In this document: in pieces, positions 44,181 through 54,700 of the stretch
Layout of the letters: every line of letters begins with the position of its first letter
Position numbering within the stretch: position 1 is the first letter of the stretch
Origin: Verrucomicrobiales bacterium
Lineage (GTDB): Bacteria; Verrucomicrobiota; Verrucomicrobiia; Verrucomicrobiales; DEV007
NCBI GenBank assembly: GCA_029940475.1
Contig: JAPYUT010000005.1
Span: forward strand, 1 to 64,000
Reading direction: 5' to 3'
DNA length: 64,000 bases
Notes under the pieces: generated by a model
The model's database searches: none
Seen by the model: the letters and a program-made list of their open reading frames with translations, nothing else
Told to the model about the DNA's origin: nothing
Made by a program: the position numbers and the translations under genes

Positions 44181-46256
44181 TCACGCGAGAACTCCGCCGC
44201 CATCCCCGCCGCCATCAATAATCGATTGCAGGTGAATGTGTTCCGACTTTTCAAGATCCGCGTCATCGCGAATTACCTGACGGGCAAGATCGCGGGCCTG
44301 CTGAACGAGTGCGGATTCTGTGAGCAAATCCCCCAGTTTCAATCCGCTAATTCCGCTTTGTGCGGTGCCAAGCAGCTCGCCGGGCCCGCGCAGCGCAAGA
44401 TCTGCCTCAGCAATTTCAAAACCGTCCGAACTGTTTTCCAGCACTTGCAGCTTTTCACTTGTCTCAGTGGTGGGCTTGTCGGCCATCAGGACACAGTAGC
44501 TCTTGTGCGTTCCCCTGCCGATTCGACCCCGCAACTGGTGCAGTTGCGCCAAGCCGAAGCGCTCAGCGTTGTAGATATACATAATGTTGGCGTTGGCGAC
44601 ATCAACGCCGACCTCAATAACAGTGGTGGCAACGAGAACATCCGTTTTAGCTGCCCGAAAATCACGCATAATTATTTCCTTTTCATCCGCAGCAACCCGG
44701 CCGTGTAGCAGGCTGCATTTAAAGGGAGCAAGTGACTTCACCCAGGCCTTGAATTCTCCCTCAACTGATTGAGCCTTAAGCTTTTCAGAATCTTCCACCA
44801 GGGGATATACGATGTAGGCCTGCCTGCCTTTTTCAAGTTCCTCCTTGAGAAAACCAATTGCTTTTTGCTGATCCTTTCCAGCAGCACGCACGGCAGTGAC
44901 AATTTTACCTCGACCCGCGGGCAATTCATCGAGGACAGAGACATCAAGGTCGCCATAAACGGTTAGCGTCAGGGTGCGGGGAATCGGCGTGGCGGTCATC
45001 ACCAGCACGTCCGGGCACACTCCCTGCCCAATCAATCGCCCGCGTTGTGTAACGCCGAATTTATGCTGCTCATCAATGACAATAAGGCCAAGGTTTTCAA
45101 ATTCGCCGGAGCTGTAGAACAGTGCGTGTGTGCCAACCAGAACCTGTGGCGCGGAATCCTCAAAAAGGGGCATTTCCTCATTCTCTTTTCTTGTTGCCGT
45201 GCGCAGGCCAATACGGATTCCCAGTGGCTCAAGCCACCGGCTCAACACCAGGTAATGTTGCTCGGCGAGGATTTGTGTTGGTGCCATCAGCGCCGCCTGG
45301 CAACCGGATTCAACGGCAAGTAAAATCGCCGACACGGCAACCAGCGTCTTACCGGACCCGACATCACCCTGCAGTAACCTGTTCATTGGGCGTGCAGCGG
45401 CAAGATCGGCCCGGATCTCGGTGATACAGCGGGATTGTGCCCCGGTCATTTCAAAGGGCAGCGAAGCAATCAATTGCTTTAAAAGTTCTCCCGGACCGCA
45501 GTGCACGGCTCCGGGCAAAGCGGCATGCCGTGCCCTACGCTGAGCAACCTTGAGCTGCAGGATAAAAAATTCCTCAAGGGCGAGGACGCGGCGGGCTTCA
45601 GCGAGCTGCGTTTCTGTTTCGGGAAAGTGAATTGCCCTCAGTGCTTGCTCACGCGGCAATCTCGGTTTTTTTTGAAGAGCGCCGGGGCATGGTAAAATTT
45701 CAGGGAAATTACCGGTTCCAAGCTCAGAGGAAATTTTAAACAGCGCCGTGCGCAATAGGCGCTGGTTGATGCCTTCCTTGAGAGGGTAGACAGGGGTGAT
45801 GCGGCCAAGGTGGATGCTTGATTCCTCGCATCTCGGGTCAATGATTTCAAATTCGGGATGGTCGATGACCAGTCGCTTGCCGCTTTGTTTAACTTTCCCG
45901 TAGACAATGATTTGGTGACCAACGGCGATCAGCTTGTGAATAAAAGCCATGTTGAACCAGCGCAAAGTGACACGGTTCAGGCCACCGCTATCTGCATCTT
46001 CAACCGTCGCCTCAAAAAAACGCCGGCGCCCGAAGAAACGCTTTGCCGTATCAATAACTTCACCCCGCAGGCAGACAGCCCTTCCGGTTTCGTTGGCAGG
46101 AAAGGCGCTGAATTGACTTCGGTCCTCATAGCGCCGCGGATAATATGCCAGGAGATCGGCGGCGGTGCGGCACCCTATTTTTTCCAGTTTAGCAGCCAGC
46201 CTTTTATCGACTGCCTGCAGTTCTGCGACCGGGGTTTCAGGCAGGAGGGGGGGCAT
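44181..46256 (-). CDS. recG: ATP-dependent DNA helicase RecG
   Basis: The 691-residue helicase remodels stalled forks and branched DNA. An N-terminal wedge/OB domain ('CLRGEVIDTAKRFFGRRRFFEATVED') precedes the SF2 motor: Walker A 'LLQGDVGSGKTLVAVSAI', DEQH box 'LIVIDEQHKFGVTQRGRL', motif III 'VMTATPIPRTLTLT', and motif VI 'QLHQLRGRIGRG'. Normal length. It follows recJ after 11 nt, so the two repair genes are cotranscribed leftward. Confidence 0.97.
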   Translation of the reverse strand: MPPLLPETPVAELQAVDKRLAAKLEKIGCRTAADLLAYYPRRYEDRSQFSAFPANETGRAVCLRGEVIDTAKRFFGRRRFFEATVEDADSGGLNRVTLRWFNMAFIHKLIAVGHQIIVYGKVKQSGKRLVIDHPEFEIIDPRCEESSIHLGRITPVYPLKEGINQRLLRTALFKISSELGTGNFPEILPCPGALQKKPRLPREQALRAIHFPETETQLAEARRVLALEEFFILQLKVAQRRARHAALPGAVHCGPGELLKQLIASLPFEMTGAQSRCITEIRADLAAARPMNRLLQGDVGSGKTLVAVSAILLAVESGCQAALMAPTQILAEQHYLVLSRWLEPLGIRIGLRTATRKENEEMPLFEDSAPQVLVGTHALFYSSGEFENLGLIVIDEQHKFGVTQRGRLIGQGVCPDVLVMTATPIPRTLTLTVYGDLDVSVLDELPAGRGKIVTAVRAAGKDQQKAIGFLKEELEKGRQAYIVYPLVEDSEKLKAQSVEGEFKAWVKSLAPFKCSLLHGRVAADEKEIIMRDFRAAKTDVLVATTVIEVGVDVANANIMYIYNAERFGLAQLHQLRGRIGRGTHKSYCVLMADKPTTETSEKLQVLENSSDGFEIAEADLALRGPGELLGTAQSGISGLKLGDLLTESALVQQARDLARQVIRDDADLEKSEHIHLQSIIDGGGDGGGVLA

Positions 46257-46267
46257 GGCAAAGAAGT

Positions 46268-47995
46268 TTATTTTTCAGTTGCACGAATTGCCCGAACGTT
46301 CATTTGCAGGCTAACCCGACCGCGAAAATCGTTGCGCATGATCGCAAAGGCAACATCCCAGGGCGGCGGCGGCAATTTATTTTCTACTCCGTTAAAGTAG
46401 ATTGCATCACAGACAGCATTGCCCTGTTGCAGAGTGAAGCGGTAATGTTTGTCTTTAAGGATACGCGGTTCGGAGGTGAGGTTAACATTGCGGGCCAGCA
46501 GCACCGGCTCAGGATTTGCGGCGCCGAAAGGCTCGAGCTGCTGGTAATGTTCAAGAATTTGCAGGCGCAACTGCTTAAGTGAGCATTCGGTATCGATGTG
46601 AAGCCGTGGCACCAGGTCATCAGGCGTGGTGGTGTTGCGCACATAGTCGTTTAGATGATTGCGAAAGGAATCGATATTATCCTCGTGGATAGAGATGCCG
46701 GCAGCCATGCCGTGACCCCCGCCGGAGAGCAGGTGTGGGCGTCCCGAGTTGATAACATCCACCAGGGATATGCCCTCAATACTTCTGCCGCTGCCCTTTC
46801 CGACACCGGTTTCATCAATTGATATAATAAAGGTCGGGCGGTGAAATTTTCTTGAGATTCGTGAAGCCACAATGCCAACCACGCCAGGATGCCAATCGCG
46901 ATCAGCAATAACGATACCATGGCCACATTCCCCGGCTTTACCTTTTTCTATTGCTTCAAGAGCCTCCCCAGAAGCCTTGTGTTCAAGCTCCTGGCGCTGC
47001 TGATTTTGTTTGTCCAGCCGGGCAGCCAGTTCCCGCGCGTGCTTTGGATTTTCACAGAGCATGAGGTCAAGCGCGGCAGTTGCCGTATCAAGTCGACCAG
47101 CCGCGTTTAGTCGTGGGCTGATACGAAAACTGATATCCTGGGCTCCATATGGCGGGTCAATCCCGGCGATTTCGGCAAGTGCGGCCAGCCCGGCGTTGTG
47201 GGTGTGGGCCAATTCCAGCAATCCCCGGCGCACCAGTATACGGTTCTCTTCCTTTAATGGCACAATGTCAGCAATCGTGCCAACAGCCACAATGTCGAGG
47301 TAGTCACGCAGGTTAAAGCCATTCACCGGGCGTTCCTTAAGCATTGCGTGAGCAAGCTTAAACACAACCCCGGCGCTGCAAAGGTAATCAAATCGGGAAG
47401 ATAAGCCCGGCCCGGGTGCTTTTGGGTTAACCAGCGCGCAACAATCCGGGAGCCCGTCCGGAGAGGGCTCGTGATGATCGAGAATGACTGTTTCGACCCC
47501 TTGTTCCCGCAACCATGTGATCTCGTCAATTGATGTAGTGCCGCAATCGACGGCAATCAGCAGGGCAGGCGATTGCTCGGCAAGGCAACGCTGAAGTCCC
47601 TCGATAGAAAGTCCGTATCCCTCGTCAATGCGATGTGGTAAAAAAGTGCCGACAACTACATTATATGCATCGAGAACGGTTTTGAGAAGGGTTAATGAAG
47701 TGACTCCATCAACATCATAGTCGCCATAAAGCGCCACTTTTTCGCCCCGGTCTGCTGCGGCAAAAACCCGCTCGACAGCTGCGGCCATATCCGGCATTTC
47801 AAAGGGATCCGCGAGATCCGCGAGCTTGGGGTCGAGGAAGGAATCATACTCTGCAGGGGAAGCAATATTCCGGTTGGCGAGGATGGCGTCAATAACCGGT
47901 GAAAAGTCAGAACAAGAGTCGCCGGTATCCGCAATTACCGGGGTTTTAATGATCCAGTGAGTCTGGGTGGTTTCGCTGCCGGTTTGCGCACTCAC
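46268..47995 (-). CDS. recJ: Single-stranded-DNA-specific 5'-3' exonuclease RecJ
   Basis: The 575-residue exonuclease has DHH-family motifs: 'VALYGDYDVDGVTSLTLLK' (metal Asp), 'IAVDCGTTS', the DHH box 'VILDHHEPSPDG', and 'LLSGGGHGMAAGISI' of the DHHA1 domain. It degrades single-stranded DNA in recombination and base-excision repair. Its GTG start overlaps the TGA stop of the upstream thioredoxin-like gene, suggesting translational coupling. recG follows. Confidence 0.96.
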   Translation of the reverse strand: MSAQTGSETTQTHWIIKTPVIADTGDSCSDFSPVIDAILANRNIASPAEYDSFLDPKLADLADPFEMPDMAAAVERVFAAADRGEKVALYGDYDVDGVTSLTLLKTVLDAYNVVVGTFLPHRIDEGYGLSIEGLQRCLAEQSPALLIAVDCGTTSIDEITWLREQGVETVILDHHEPSPDGLPDCCALVNPKAPGPGLSSRFDYLCSAGVVFKLAHAMLKERPVNGFNLRDYLDIVAVGTIADIVPLKEENRILVRRGLLELAHTHNAGLAALAEIAGIDPPYGAQDISFRISPRLNAAGRLDTATAALDLMLCENPKHARELAARLDKQNQQRQELEHKASGEALEAIEKGKAGECGHGIVIADRDWHPGVVGIVASRISRKFHRPTFIISIDETGVGKGSGRSIEGISLVDVINSGRPHLLSGGGHGMAAGISIHEDNIDSFRNHLNDYVRNTTTPDDLVPRLHIDTECSLKQLRLQILEHYQQLEPFGAANPEPVLLARNVNLTSEPRILKDKHYRFTLQQGNAVCDAIYFNGVENKLPPPPWDVAFAIMRNDFRGRVSLQMNVRAIRATEK

Positions 47996-48609
47996 TTGGG
48001 AAGCACCTTTTCATCTTTGGCCTTTGCATTGTCGGGATCGGAGAGCATCAGCTCTGCCACGCCAATGAGCTTGGCAAATTCCCTAAGCGGTATCTCGACA
48101 CCAATGTAGTTTTTTCGTTGCCTGTAGCTGTGCGCCAGGATAAGCCCGCGGGAATCAAGCGCAGCGAGACAAGGCACGCCCCGCCCCGCCGCCTGATTGA
48201 TAAAGTCCAGCCCCTTATGAGAGTTGAAGCGCAATGCCGGCCAGGGCATTTTTTGGTCACTCATATATTGTTTCATTTCCTGCTCACTGTCATCGAAACT
48301 TACAAAAACAATCTCGAAATTCGCTCCAGCCGCCTTGGCATCAGTGTAAAATTTAACCAGGGCAGGAGTGAATTTTTTACAGTTGGGGCTCCAGCCTGCC
48401 GAGAAATAAAGCAGGAAATGATCAATTGCTTTTTCGGGGTTAAGCGCGTGTGCAACGAGTTTTCCGCCTTTAAGCTTAACGAGTTTTTCCGCCAGGGATT
48501 TAGCGACAATAACAGGGTGGGGTAACCGGGGTAACTCGAGGCCTTCCTGGGCGGGCGCCATGCCCGCAAGCAGCGCGGCGACAACAAAAGAACAAAAACT
48601 TGGTTTCAT
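47992..48609 (-). CDS. Secreted thioredoxin-like protein with SxxC motif
   Basis: About 205 residues: a signal peptide ('MKPSFCSFVVAALLAGMAPAQ'), then a nucleoredoxin/tryparedoxin-like domain with 'DHFLLYFSAGWSPNCKKFTPALVKFY' and 'FEIVFVSFDDSEQEMKQYM'. The first redox Cys of the usual WCPPC is Ser (AGC), leaving only one cysteine, so a standard dithiol mechanism is impossible. 'RGVPCLAALDSRG' is the cis-Pro region. It starts at ATG 48609, where the signal peptide begins, and overlaps recJ by 4 nt. Confidence 0.85.
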   Translation of the reverse strand: MKPSFCSFVVAALLAGMAPAQEGLELPRLPHPVIVAKSLAEKLVKLKGGKLVAHALNPEKAIDHFLLYFSAGWSPNCKKFTPALVKFYTDAKAAGANFEIVFVSFDDSEQEMKQYMSDQKMPWPALRFNSHKGLDFINQAAGRGVPCLAALDSRGLILAHSYRQRKNYIGVEIPLREFAKLIGVAELMLSDPDNAKAKDEKVLPK

Positions 48610-48694
48610 GACAGAAGGAGGATTAATACCATAAAGCCAGTCGGTGGGGATTCCAGAACGGAATTGTCCAAAAGCCGGCGGTTTACTTAATTTG

Positions 48695-50029
48695 TCATGT
48701 GGGTGACTTGCCGCCGCCGCGCCTAACCCAGATGTAAATGGCCGCCCCTGCAGCAATTGTTGCCAACCCCCAGAGTGATTCCTGGGGATGGGTCAGCAAC
48801 AAACGGAACTCCAGGTAAAAGGCCATGGCCAGGAACAAAAATGGCGGCAGAGGGTAGAGCGGGCAGCGAAAGGGGCGGGGCAGATCCGGCTTGCGTGCCC
48901 GCAAAACGACCACGCCAAAAACCGTCGCAGCCAGCGAAAGATTAAGCACAAATTCAAGGTATAGTATAATTTGTTTGGGCTCCGCCCAAAGCAGGCCGAG
49001 CGCAAGCAGTGTTTGCAGGGCGATGGCAACCACCGGGACACGGTGGCGGTTGGTGTGCGCCAGCAGGCGCAGGGAGGTATAATCCTGACCCAGCATTTGG
49101 CCAACTCTTGGCCCGGCCCAGGTCATGGCGCTGATCGCGGAAATCAAACCGAAAGCGATCAGAATACCGACCAGTGTCCCGCCGCGCTCGCCGAAGAGGT
49201 GTTGTGCGACAATGAGCCCGACTTCTTCTTTACCGGCCATCTTGTCAGCCGGCGTGCTGGCGAGGAATCCCGCATTTACAAGCAGGTAGAGGAGTAGAAC
49301 TGCAAGCGTGCCGAAAAAAAGCGCGCGTGGCACACTGCGCCCGGGATCGCGTACTTCGCCGGCAACGTAGGCAGCGGCGTTCCAGCCGGCGAAGGAATAG
49401 TTGACGAAGAAAAGTGATATGGCGAATGGCGCGCCGGTAATGACAGCCCAGTCCCCGGGTGTCGGCGCGAAGGAAACCGAACCTCCTCCTGCGGACAACA
49501 GCCCCGCAACGGCAAGGCCCAGCACCAGGAGGAACTTGAGCGTTGTGAAAAGCAGCTGGAATCCGCTGCCAATCGGCAGTTTCCACAGGTGGCAGGCAGT
49601 GACGGCAAGAAGCACCAATACAGAGAAGATCATTGCGTTGTCGGCTATCCCCAGTGCACCTGCCAGGTAAGTTCCAAAGAGCAATGCACTGAAGGCCACC
49701 GGGGCAGCGAAACCCACCGTCAAAGATATCCAGCCGGAGAGAAAGCCAGCCGCCGGGTGATAAATTCTGGACAGGAGGTGATATTCACCTCCGCAACGTG
49801 GTAATGCGGCCACCAGTTCCCCGTAGCAAAGGGCTCCGCACAGGGCATATATACCGCCAATTACCCACAACAGGAGGATGGCAAACCCGCTGTTAATCCC
49901 GGCAAGTTGCCAACCGAGGCTGGTGAACACGCCGACGCCCACCATGTTGCCAATCACCAGAGCGGCTGCCACCGGCCAGCTGATCTTTGCGGGGGTCATT
50001 ATTTTGCCATGTTGATTTAAGTCAGCCAT
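48695..50029 (-). CDS. APC-superfamily amino acid permease
   Basis: About 444 residues with twelve expected membrane segments. The N-terminal 'WPVAAALVIGNMVGVGVFTSLGWQ' (substrate-binding helix 1) and 'LCYGELVAALPRCGGEYHLLSRIYHP' are hallmarks of amino acid-polyamine-organocation transporters. Substrate not predictable. ATG at 50029 was chosen; an ATG at 49999 is also possible. It ends 85 nt before the thioredoxin-like gene on the same strand. Confidence 0.92.
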   Translation of the reverse strand: MADLNQHGKIMTPAKISWPVAAALVIGNMVGVGVFTSLGWQLAGINSGFAILLLWVIGGIYALCGALCYGELVAALPRCGGEYHLLSRIYHPAAGFLSGWISLTVGFAAPVAFSALLFGTYLAGALGIADNAMIFSVLVLLAVTACHLWKLPIGSGFQLLFTTLKFLLVLGLAVAGLLSAGGGSVSFAPTPGDWAVITGAPFAISLFFVNYSFAGWNAAAYVAGEVRDPGRSVPRALFFGTLAVLLLYLLVNAGFLASTPADKMAGKEEVGLIVAQHLFGERGGTLVGILIAFGLISAISAMTWAGPRVGQMLGQDYTSLRLLAHTNRHRVPVVAIALQTLLALGLLWAEPKQIILYLEFVLNLSLAATVFGVVVLRARKPDLPRPFRCPLYPLPPFLFLAMAFYLEFRLLLTHPQESLWGLATIAAGAAIYIWVRRGGGKSPT

Positions 50030-50126
50030 GGCTGCGGGCTGTGCGCAACGTCCCATGCAAAACACCCCGCGAACAAAGCGGCGGCTGGCCACATTTTCCC
50101 GGCAAGGAAGGCTTTGACATTAATGA

Positions 50127-51482
50127 TCAAATAAGCTCGGGCATTGGCCTGTGGCCGTCGACCAGATAGTGCGGTCGCCCGGTCAGGTCAGGCAAGGTGG
50201 TCGTGTTGGGATCAATTCCCATGTTGCGGTAAAGCGTGGCCATGATTTCACCCATGTGCACCGGCCGTTCGGTTGCCTCGGCGGCGGTGCTGTCGGTGGC
50301 ACCGATGACCTGTCCGGTCTTCATGCCTCCTCCCGCAAGCAATGCACAGGATACCTTTGGCCAGTGGTCGCGACCGCCCTTGGAGTTGATTTTAGGCGTG
50401 CGCCCGAACTCGCCCCAGGCACAGACGGTTACATCATTGGCCATTCCGCGTTCGTGCAGGTCCTCAATCAGCGCACTAAGTCCCTGGTCAAACATTGGCG
50501 CGTGGGAACGCATCCCGCCGGCGTTGTCGGAATGGAAATCCCAGCGACCATAATTAAGGGTCACACATCGTGCCCCTGCCTCAACCAGCCGCCGGGCAAG
50601 CAGGAAATGCTCATTGTTACGCGGCGCGCCGTCACCCACGTTTTTCACATCTCCCTTGCCGTAACGTTCGCGAACGCGAGGAGCTTCTTTTTCCAGGTTG
50701 AGCGCGTCGGCAAGTCTGCTGGAGGTGAGCAGATCAAATGCCTGCCGGGTAAAACCGTCAAATCCTTCCATCTTGCCATTGGCATCCATGTCGCGCCGCA
50801 AACGATCAAAGGAGTTGAGTAATCCCTCGCGTTCGTCCAGTCGCGCCGGCGTGATGCCGTTGAGCACCATGTCGCCCATGCCCTGGCCGGCAGGCTTGAA
50901 AGGGTCGTGCTCAACACCAAGATAACCTGATTTACCTGATGCCCCGTAGGGGGGATGTCCCGCCTTCGGGGCAAGGCCAACGAAGGCGGGCGTCTGGACA
51001 TTACCGGAGCCCATCAGCCTGGAGAGCGTTGCCCCTATTGAGGGCCACCCGCCGGGTGGCTGGCCGTTATTGTTAAAGGTGGACCCTTTGCGCCCGGTAT
51101 AACACATGAATGAATCATGACTGCCGCCTGGGGCACCAATAACCGATCGCACGGCAATGCACTTGTCCATGATCTTTGCCATCCCGGGCAATAATTCACC
51201 GATCCGGATGCCGTCTACATTGGTTGAAATGGAGCCTAAATCACCCCGGTATTCGGATGGAGCTTCCGGCTTGGGATCCCAGAGATCCTGATGCGGTGGA
51301 GCGCCGGCCATGTAGACCATGATGATTGCCTTGTGAGAGCGCTTAATGCCAGCCTGTGACTCAGCCTGCAAAAGTCCCGGCAGGCTCAAGCCCCCCATGC
51401 CAAGGCAGCCAACGCGCAACAAATCACGCCTTGAGACTCCATCACAAAGCCTTCCAGCGGTATTTCCCCGGATATTGAGCAT
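50127..51482 (-). CDS. Tat-exported DUF1501 protein
   Basis: About 451 residues. A Tat signal ('SRRDLLRVGCLGMGGLSLPGLL') precedes a DUF1501 domain of the sulfatase-like (alkaline phosphatase) fold: 'IIMVYMAGAPPHQDLWDPKPEAPSEYRG', 'YTGRKGSTFNNNGQPPGGWPSIGA', 'CAWGEFGRTPKINSKGGRDHWPKVSCALLAGGG'. It is abundant in planctomycetes and Verrucomicrobiota; function unproven. Such genes are usually paired with a DUF1553/DUF1549 gene, but none is adjacent here. ATG at 51482 is preferred over a TTG at 51545. Confidence 0.88.
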   Translation of the reverse strand: MLNIRGNTAGRLCDGVSRRDLLRVGCLGMGGLSLPGLLQAESQAGIKRSHKAIIMVYMAGAPPHQDLWDPKPEAPSEYRGDLGSISTNVDGIRIGELLPGMAKIMDKCIAVRSVIGAPGGSHDSFMCYTGRKGSTFNNNGQPPGGWPSIGATLSRLMGSGNVQTPAFVGLAPKAGHPPYGASGKSGYLGVEHDPFKPAGQGMGDMVLNGITPARLDEREGLLNSFDRLRRDMDANGKMEGFDGFTRQAFDLLTSSRLADALNLEKEAPRVRERYGKGDVKNVGDGAPRNNEHFLLARRLVEAGARCVTLNYGRWDFHSDNAGGMRSHAPMFDQGLSALIEDLHERGMANDVTVCAWGEFGRTPKINSKGGRDHWPKVSCALLAGGGMKTGQVIGATDSTAAEATERPVHMGEIMATLYRNMGIDPNTTTLPDLTGRPHYLVDGHRPMPELI

Positions 51483-51706
51483 CTGTAAATATAGATCAGG
51501 ATTGTTGTTACTGGCAAGTAACTGATGACAAGCGAAGCGGGCCAACTTTCAGGTGCAGGCGGGAAGTTTTCCACGGCGACAACTCAGACATGAGGGTTTT
51601 AGCCGAACCGAACGAGGCAATCAGATTCCAGCGTCATTCGATTTACTCAATGTTTTTCGATAAAATATCATATTGAGACACAAGTAGATCCAAGTCAGGA
51701 TGACAC

Positions 51707-54700
51707 ATGCAGACAACTGAGGGCATACCCGAGAATGCCATAACGGAAGGGCAAGAGAAGCCCGGCAGCCAAGACGAGCCTATATCTTCACCAAAGGGAT
51801 TTTGGGCACTCTTTATTGTTCAGCTTCAGGGTGCCTTTAGTGACAACCTTTTCAAGTTTCTCGTAGTTTTCACCAGCATCAAAGGCAGCCCTCCCGAGGA
51901 ACAAGCATTTCGCGTGTTTTTGGTGGCTGCTGTTGCCGCCCTCCCATTCATCCTTTTTTCGATGGTGGCGGGCTGTTTAGCGAGCCGCTTTTCCAAAGGG
52001 CGGGTTATCACGTGGACCAAGATCCTGGAAATAGGCATCATGATCCTGGGAGTTTTAGCGCTCAAGACATTGGATTTTAACTTCATGTTGGTGGTGATCT
52101 TCTTGATGAGCGTCCAGAGTGCGATTTTCAGTCCCGCCAAATACGCCTCTATCCCGGAGCTTTTGCCGAGCAAAAAGCTGAGCTGGGGGAACGGGGTAAT
52201 CGGGCTGGGCACCTTTGGCGGCATTATCGCGGGCGTAACAGCGGCCGGCATTCTTTATGAAAAAGTATTTGGGGCAGACAAGGTGTGGATGGCAGGAGCT
52301 TTTTTAATCTGCCTTGCTGTGGCCGGGGCGTGGATGTCACGTTCTATAACCCGTTACCCGGCGGCGAGTCCGGGCAAACGAATCCAGATTAATTTTATTG
52401 GCGACCTTATTGGCAATCTTAAACTTGTCGCAAAGAACAGAGTGCTTGGGCTCGCGATGGTGGGCAGTGTTTACTTTTGGCTGCTTGGGGCACTGTATCA
52501 GTCGACGCTGATTGTTTACGGAGATAATTTTAATCCATCACTCAGCGCGGACCAAATGGGTTATATGCAGGCTTTCCTTGCGATTGGCATAGGCGCAGGT
52601 TGTGGCCTTGCTGGTTATTTATCAGGCAATAAGGTGGAATACGGCTTGATTCCCCTAGGCGCCTTTGGGCTTGCGGCATGTTCAATTATTTTAGGGATTT
52701 TTGAATTCAGCTTTTTAGGGGCAAGCGTTGTGTTGACCTTTCTGGGCATAGCCGGCGGTTTCTTCATCGTGCCGATCAATGCACTAATCCAGCATTTGCC
52801 TGAGCGTAAAGATAAAGGTCCGGTTCTGGCAGCGAACGGCTGGCTGTCATCTGCAGGGGTTTTCTTGGCGGCCCTGCTTTTTTACCTTCTCAAGGGGGGG
52901 ATTGGAGTCGACGCAAAAGTAATGTTTTGGATTATTGGAACGGTTACCGTTGTGGGAACAATATATGCGGTTTGTCTGGTTTCGGACTCTCTCGCACGGT
53001 TCGTGTTATGGGCACTTACCCACACCTTTTACAGAGTGCGCGTCCTCAATCGGGAAAACTTTCCTGAGCGCGGCGGCGCGTTGCTGGTCTCCAATCACCT
53101 GTCTATGGCTGACGCACTCTTTGTCATTGCCTCCACCGACCGGCGGATTCGCTTCATCATGCACCAGGACCAGTTCAACAAGTGGTGGGTCAAGCCGATA
53201 GCAAGAATGCTCAAGGTAATCACCATATCTGCAGATTTCGGCCCCAAGGAGCTGATAAAGTCGCTCAAGCAGGCAAGTGATTGCGTAAAAAACGGCGAGG
53301 TGGTTTGCATCTTTGCAGAAGGTGAAATCAGCCGCATAGGCGGCCAGACACTGCCTTTCCGCAAAGGCATGGAGTTGATCATGAGAAAGCTTGATGCACC
53401 GGTTATACCGGTGCATCTCGACAACGTCTGGGGCAGCATTTTCAGTTTTCAGCGCGGCCGGGTCTACTGGAAGATCCCGCGGCAGATTCCCTATCCAATC
53501 ACCGTGAGTTATGGCGAGCCGATGTCCTCCGGATCCCTGCCACACGAGGTTCGCCGCGAGGTCGTTGCACTAAGCGCCGAGGCATGGAACCAGCGCAAGG
53601 GACGTCTCCCGACGATTGGACAGGCCTTTGTGCGCACGGCTCGGCGGGCACGCGGCCGGATGGCCTTTGCCGATAGCAGTGGCAAGGAATTAAGTTACAT
53701 GAAGGCCCTTATCGGGGCACTGGTCTTGGCCAAGAAGCTTCGCAAACACTGGGACGGGGAGCAGAATGTTGGAATCCTGATTCCTCCATCTGTGGGTGGT
53801 GCCCTGGCTAACCTTGCGGGCATCCTGATGGGCAAGACGGTAGTTAACCTGAACTATACGCTTTCCGGGGAGGGGATTCGATCCTGTGTAGAGCAATGCA
53901 ACATCAGTTGCGTGATTAGCTCAGAGAAGGTCATCCGCAAATTAAAGATAGACCCCGGTGTGCCAATGATTGCCCTTGAGGAAATCGCGACCGATACCAC
54001 AAGGCGCGAAAAGATCGCGGCTGCGGCAATGGCTTTCCTGTGTCCCCGGAAGATGTTGCTACGCAGGCTTGCCGGCGGCCGGACGATCACCCTGGATGAT
54101 ACCGCAACCATCATCTTCAGCAGTGGCAGCACCGGGGAGCCGAAAGGCGCAATGCTCAGCCATTACAATATTGTTTCAAACATGATGCAGCTTAACCAGG
54201 CGTTCGATTTCAAGCACGATGACCGTTTCCTTGGCGTGCTGCCGTTCTTTCATTCGCTTGGCTTCACCGCCACCCTGATTGGGCCTGCGATCCTGGGCGT
54301 TGGTGCCGCTTACCATCCCCTGCCGACAGACACACGATCCATATCAAAGCTGATCCCGCATTACAAATTAACCCTGCTTTTGGCCACTCCGACATTTCTG
54401 CAGCTTTACCTGCGGGGCTGCAAGCCGGAGCAGATGGAAACCATAAACCTGGTCGTCGTCGGCGCGGAGAAACTGCCACAGCGCCTGGCCGATGCCTTCG
54501 AGGAAAAGTTCGGTATTCAGCCGCTTGAGGCTTACGGCTGCACGGAGTGTTCACCTGGTGTTGCCGTCAATACACCAAGCCTTGTAGATGGTGAAATTGA
54601 CCAAAGCGGTAATCGCCCGGGAACCATTGGTCGAGCATTGGCAGGCATGAGTGTAAGGATTGTAAATCCGGAAACCGGGGCGAGTTGTGGTTTTGATGAG

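Noticed and set aside
51999-52015. Additional parS-like site around CACGTG near 52010
   Set aside because: Only the central CACGTG and part of one arm match; the other arm fails.
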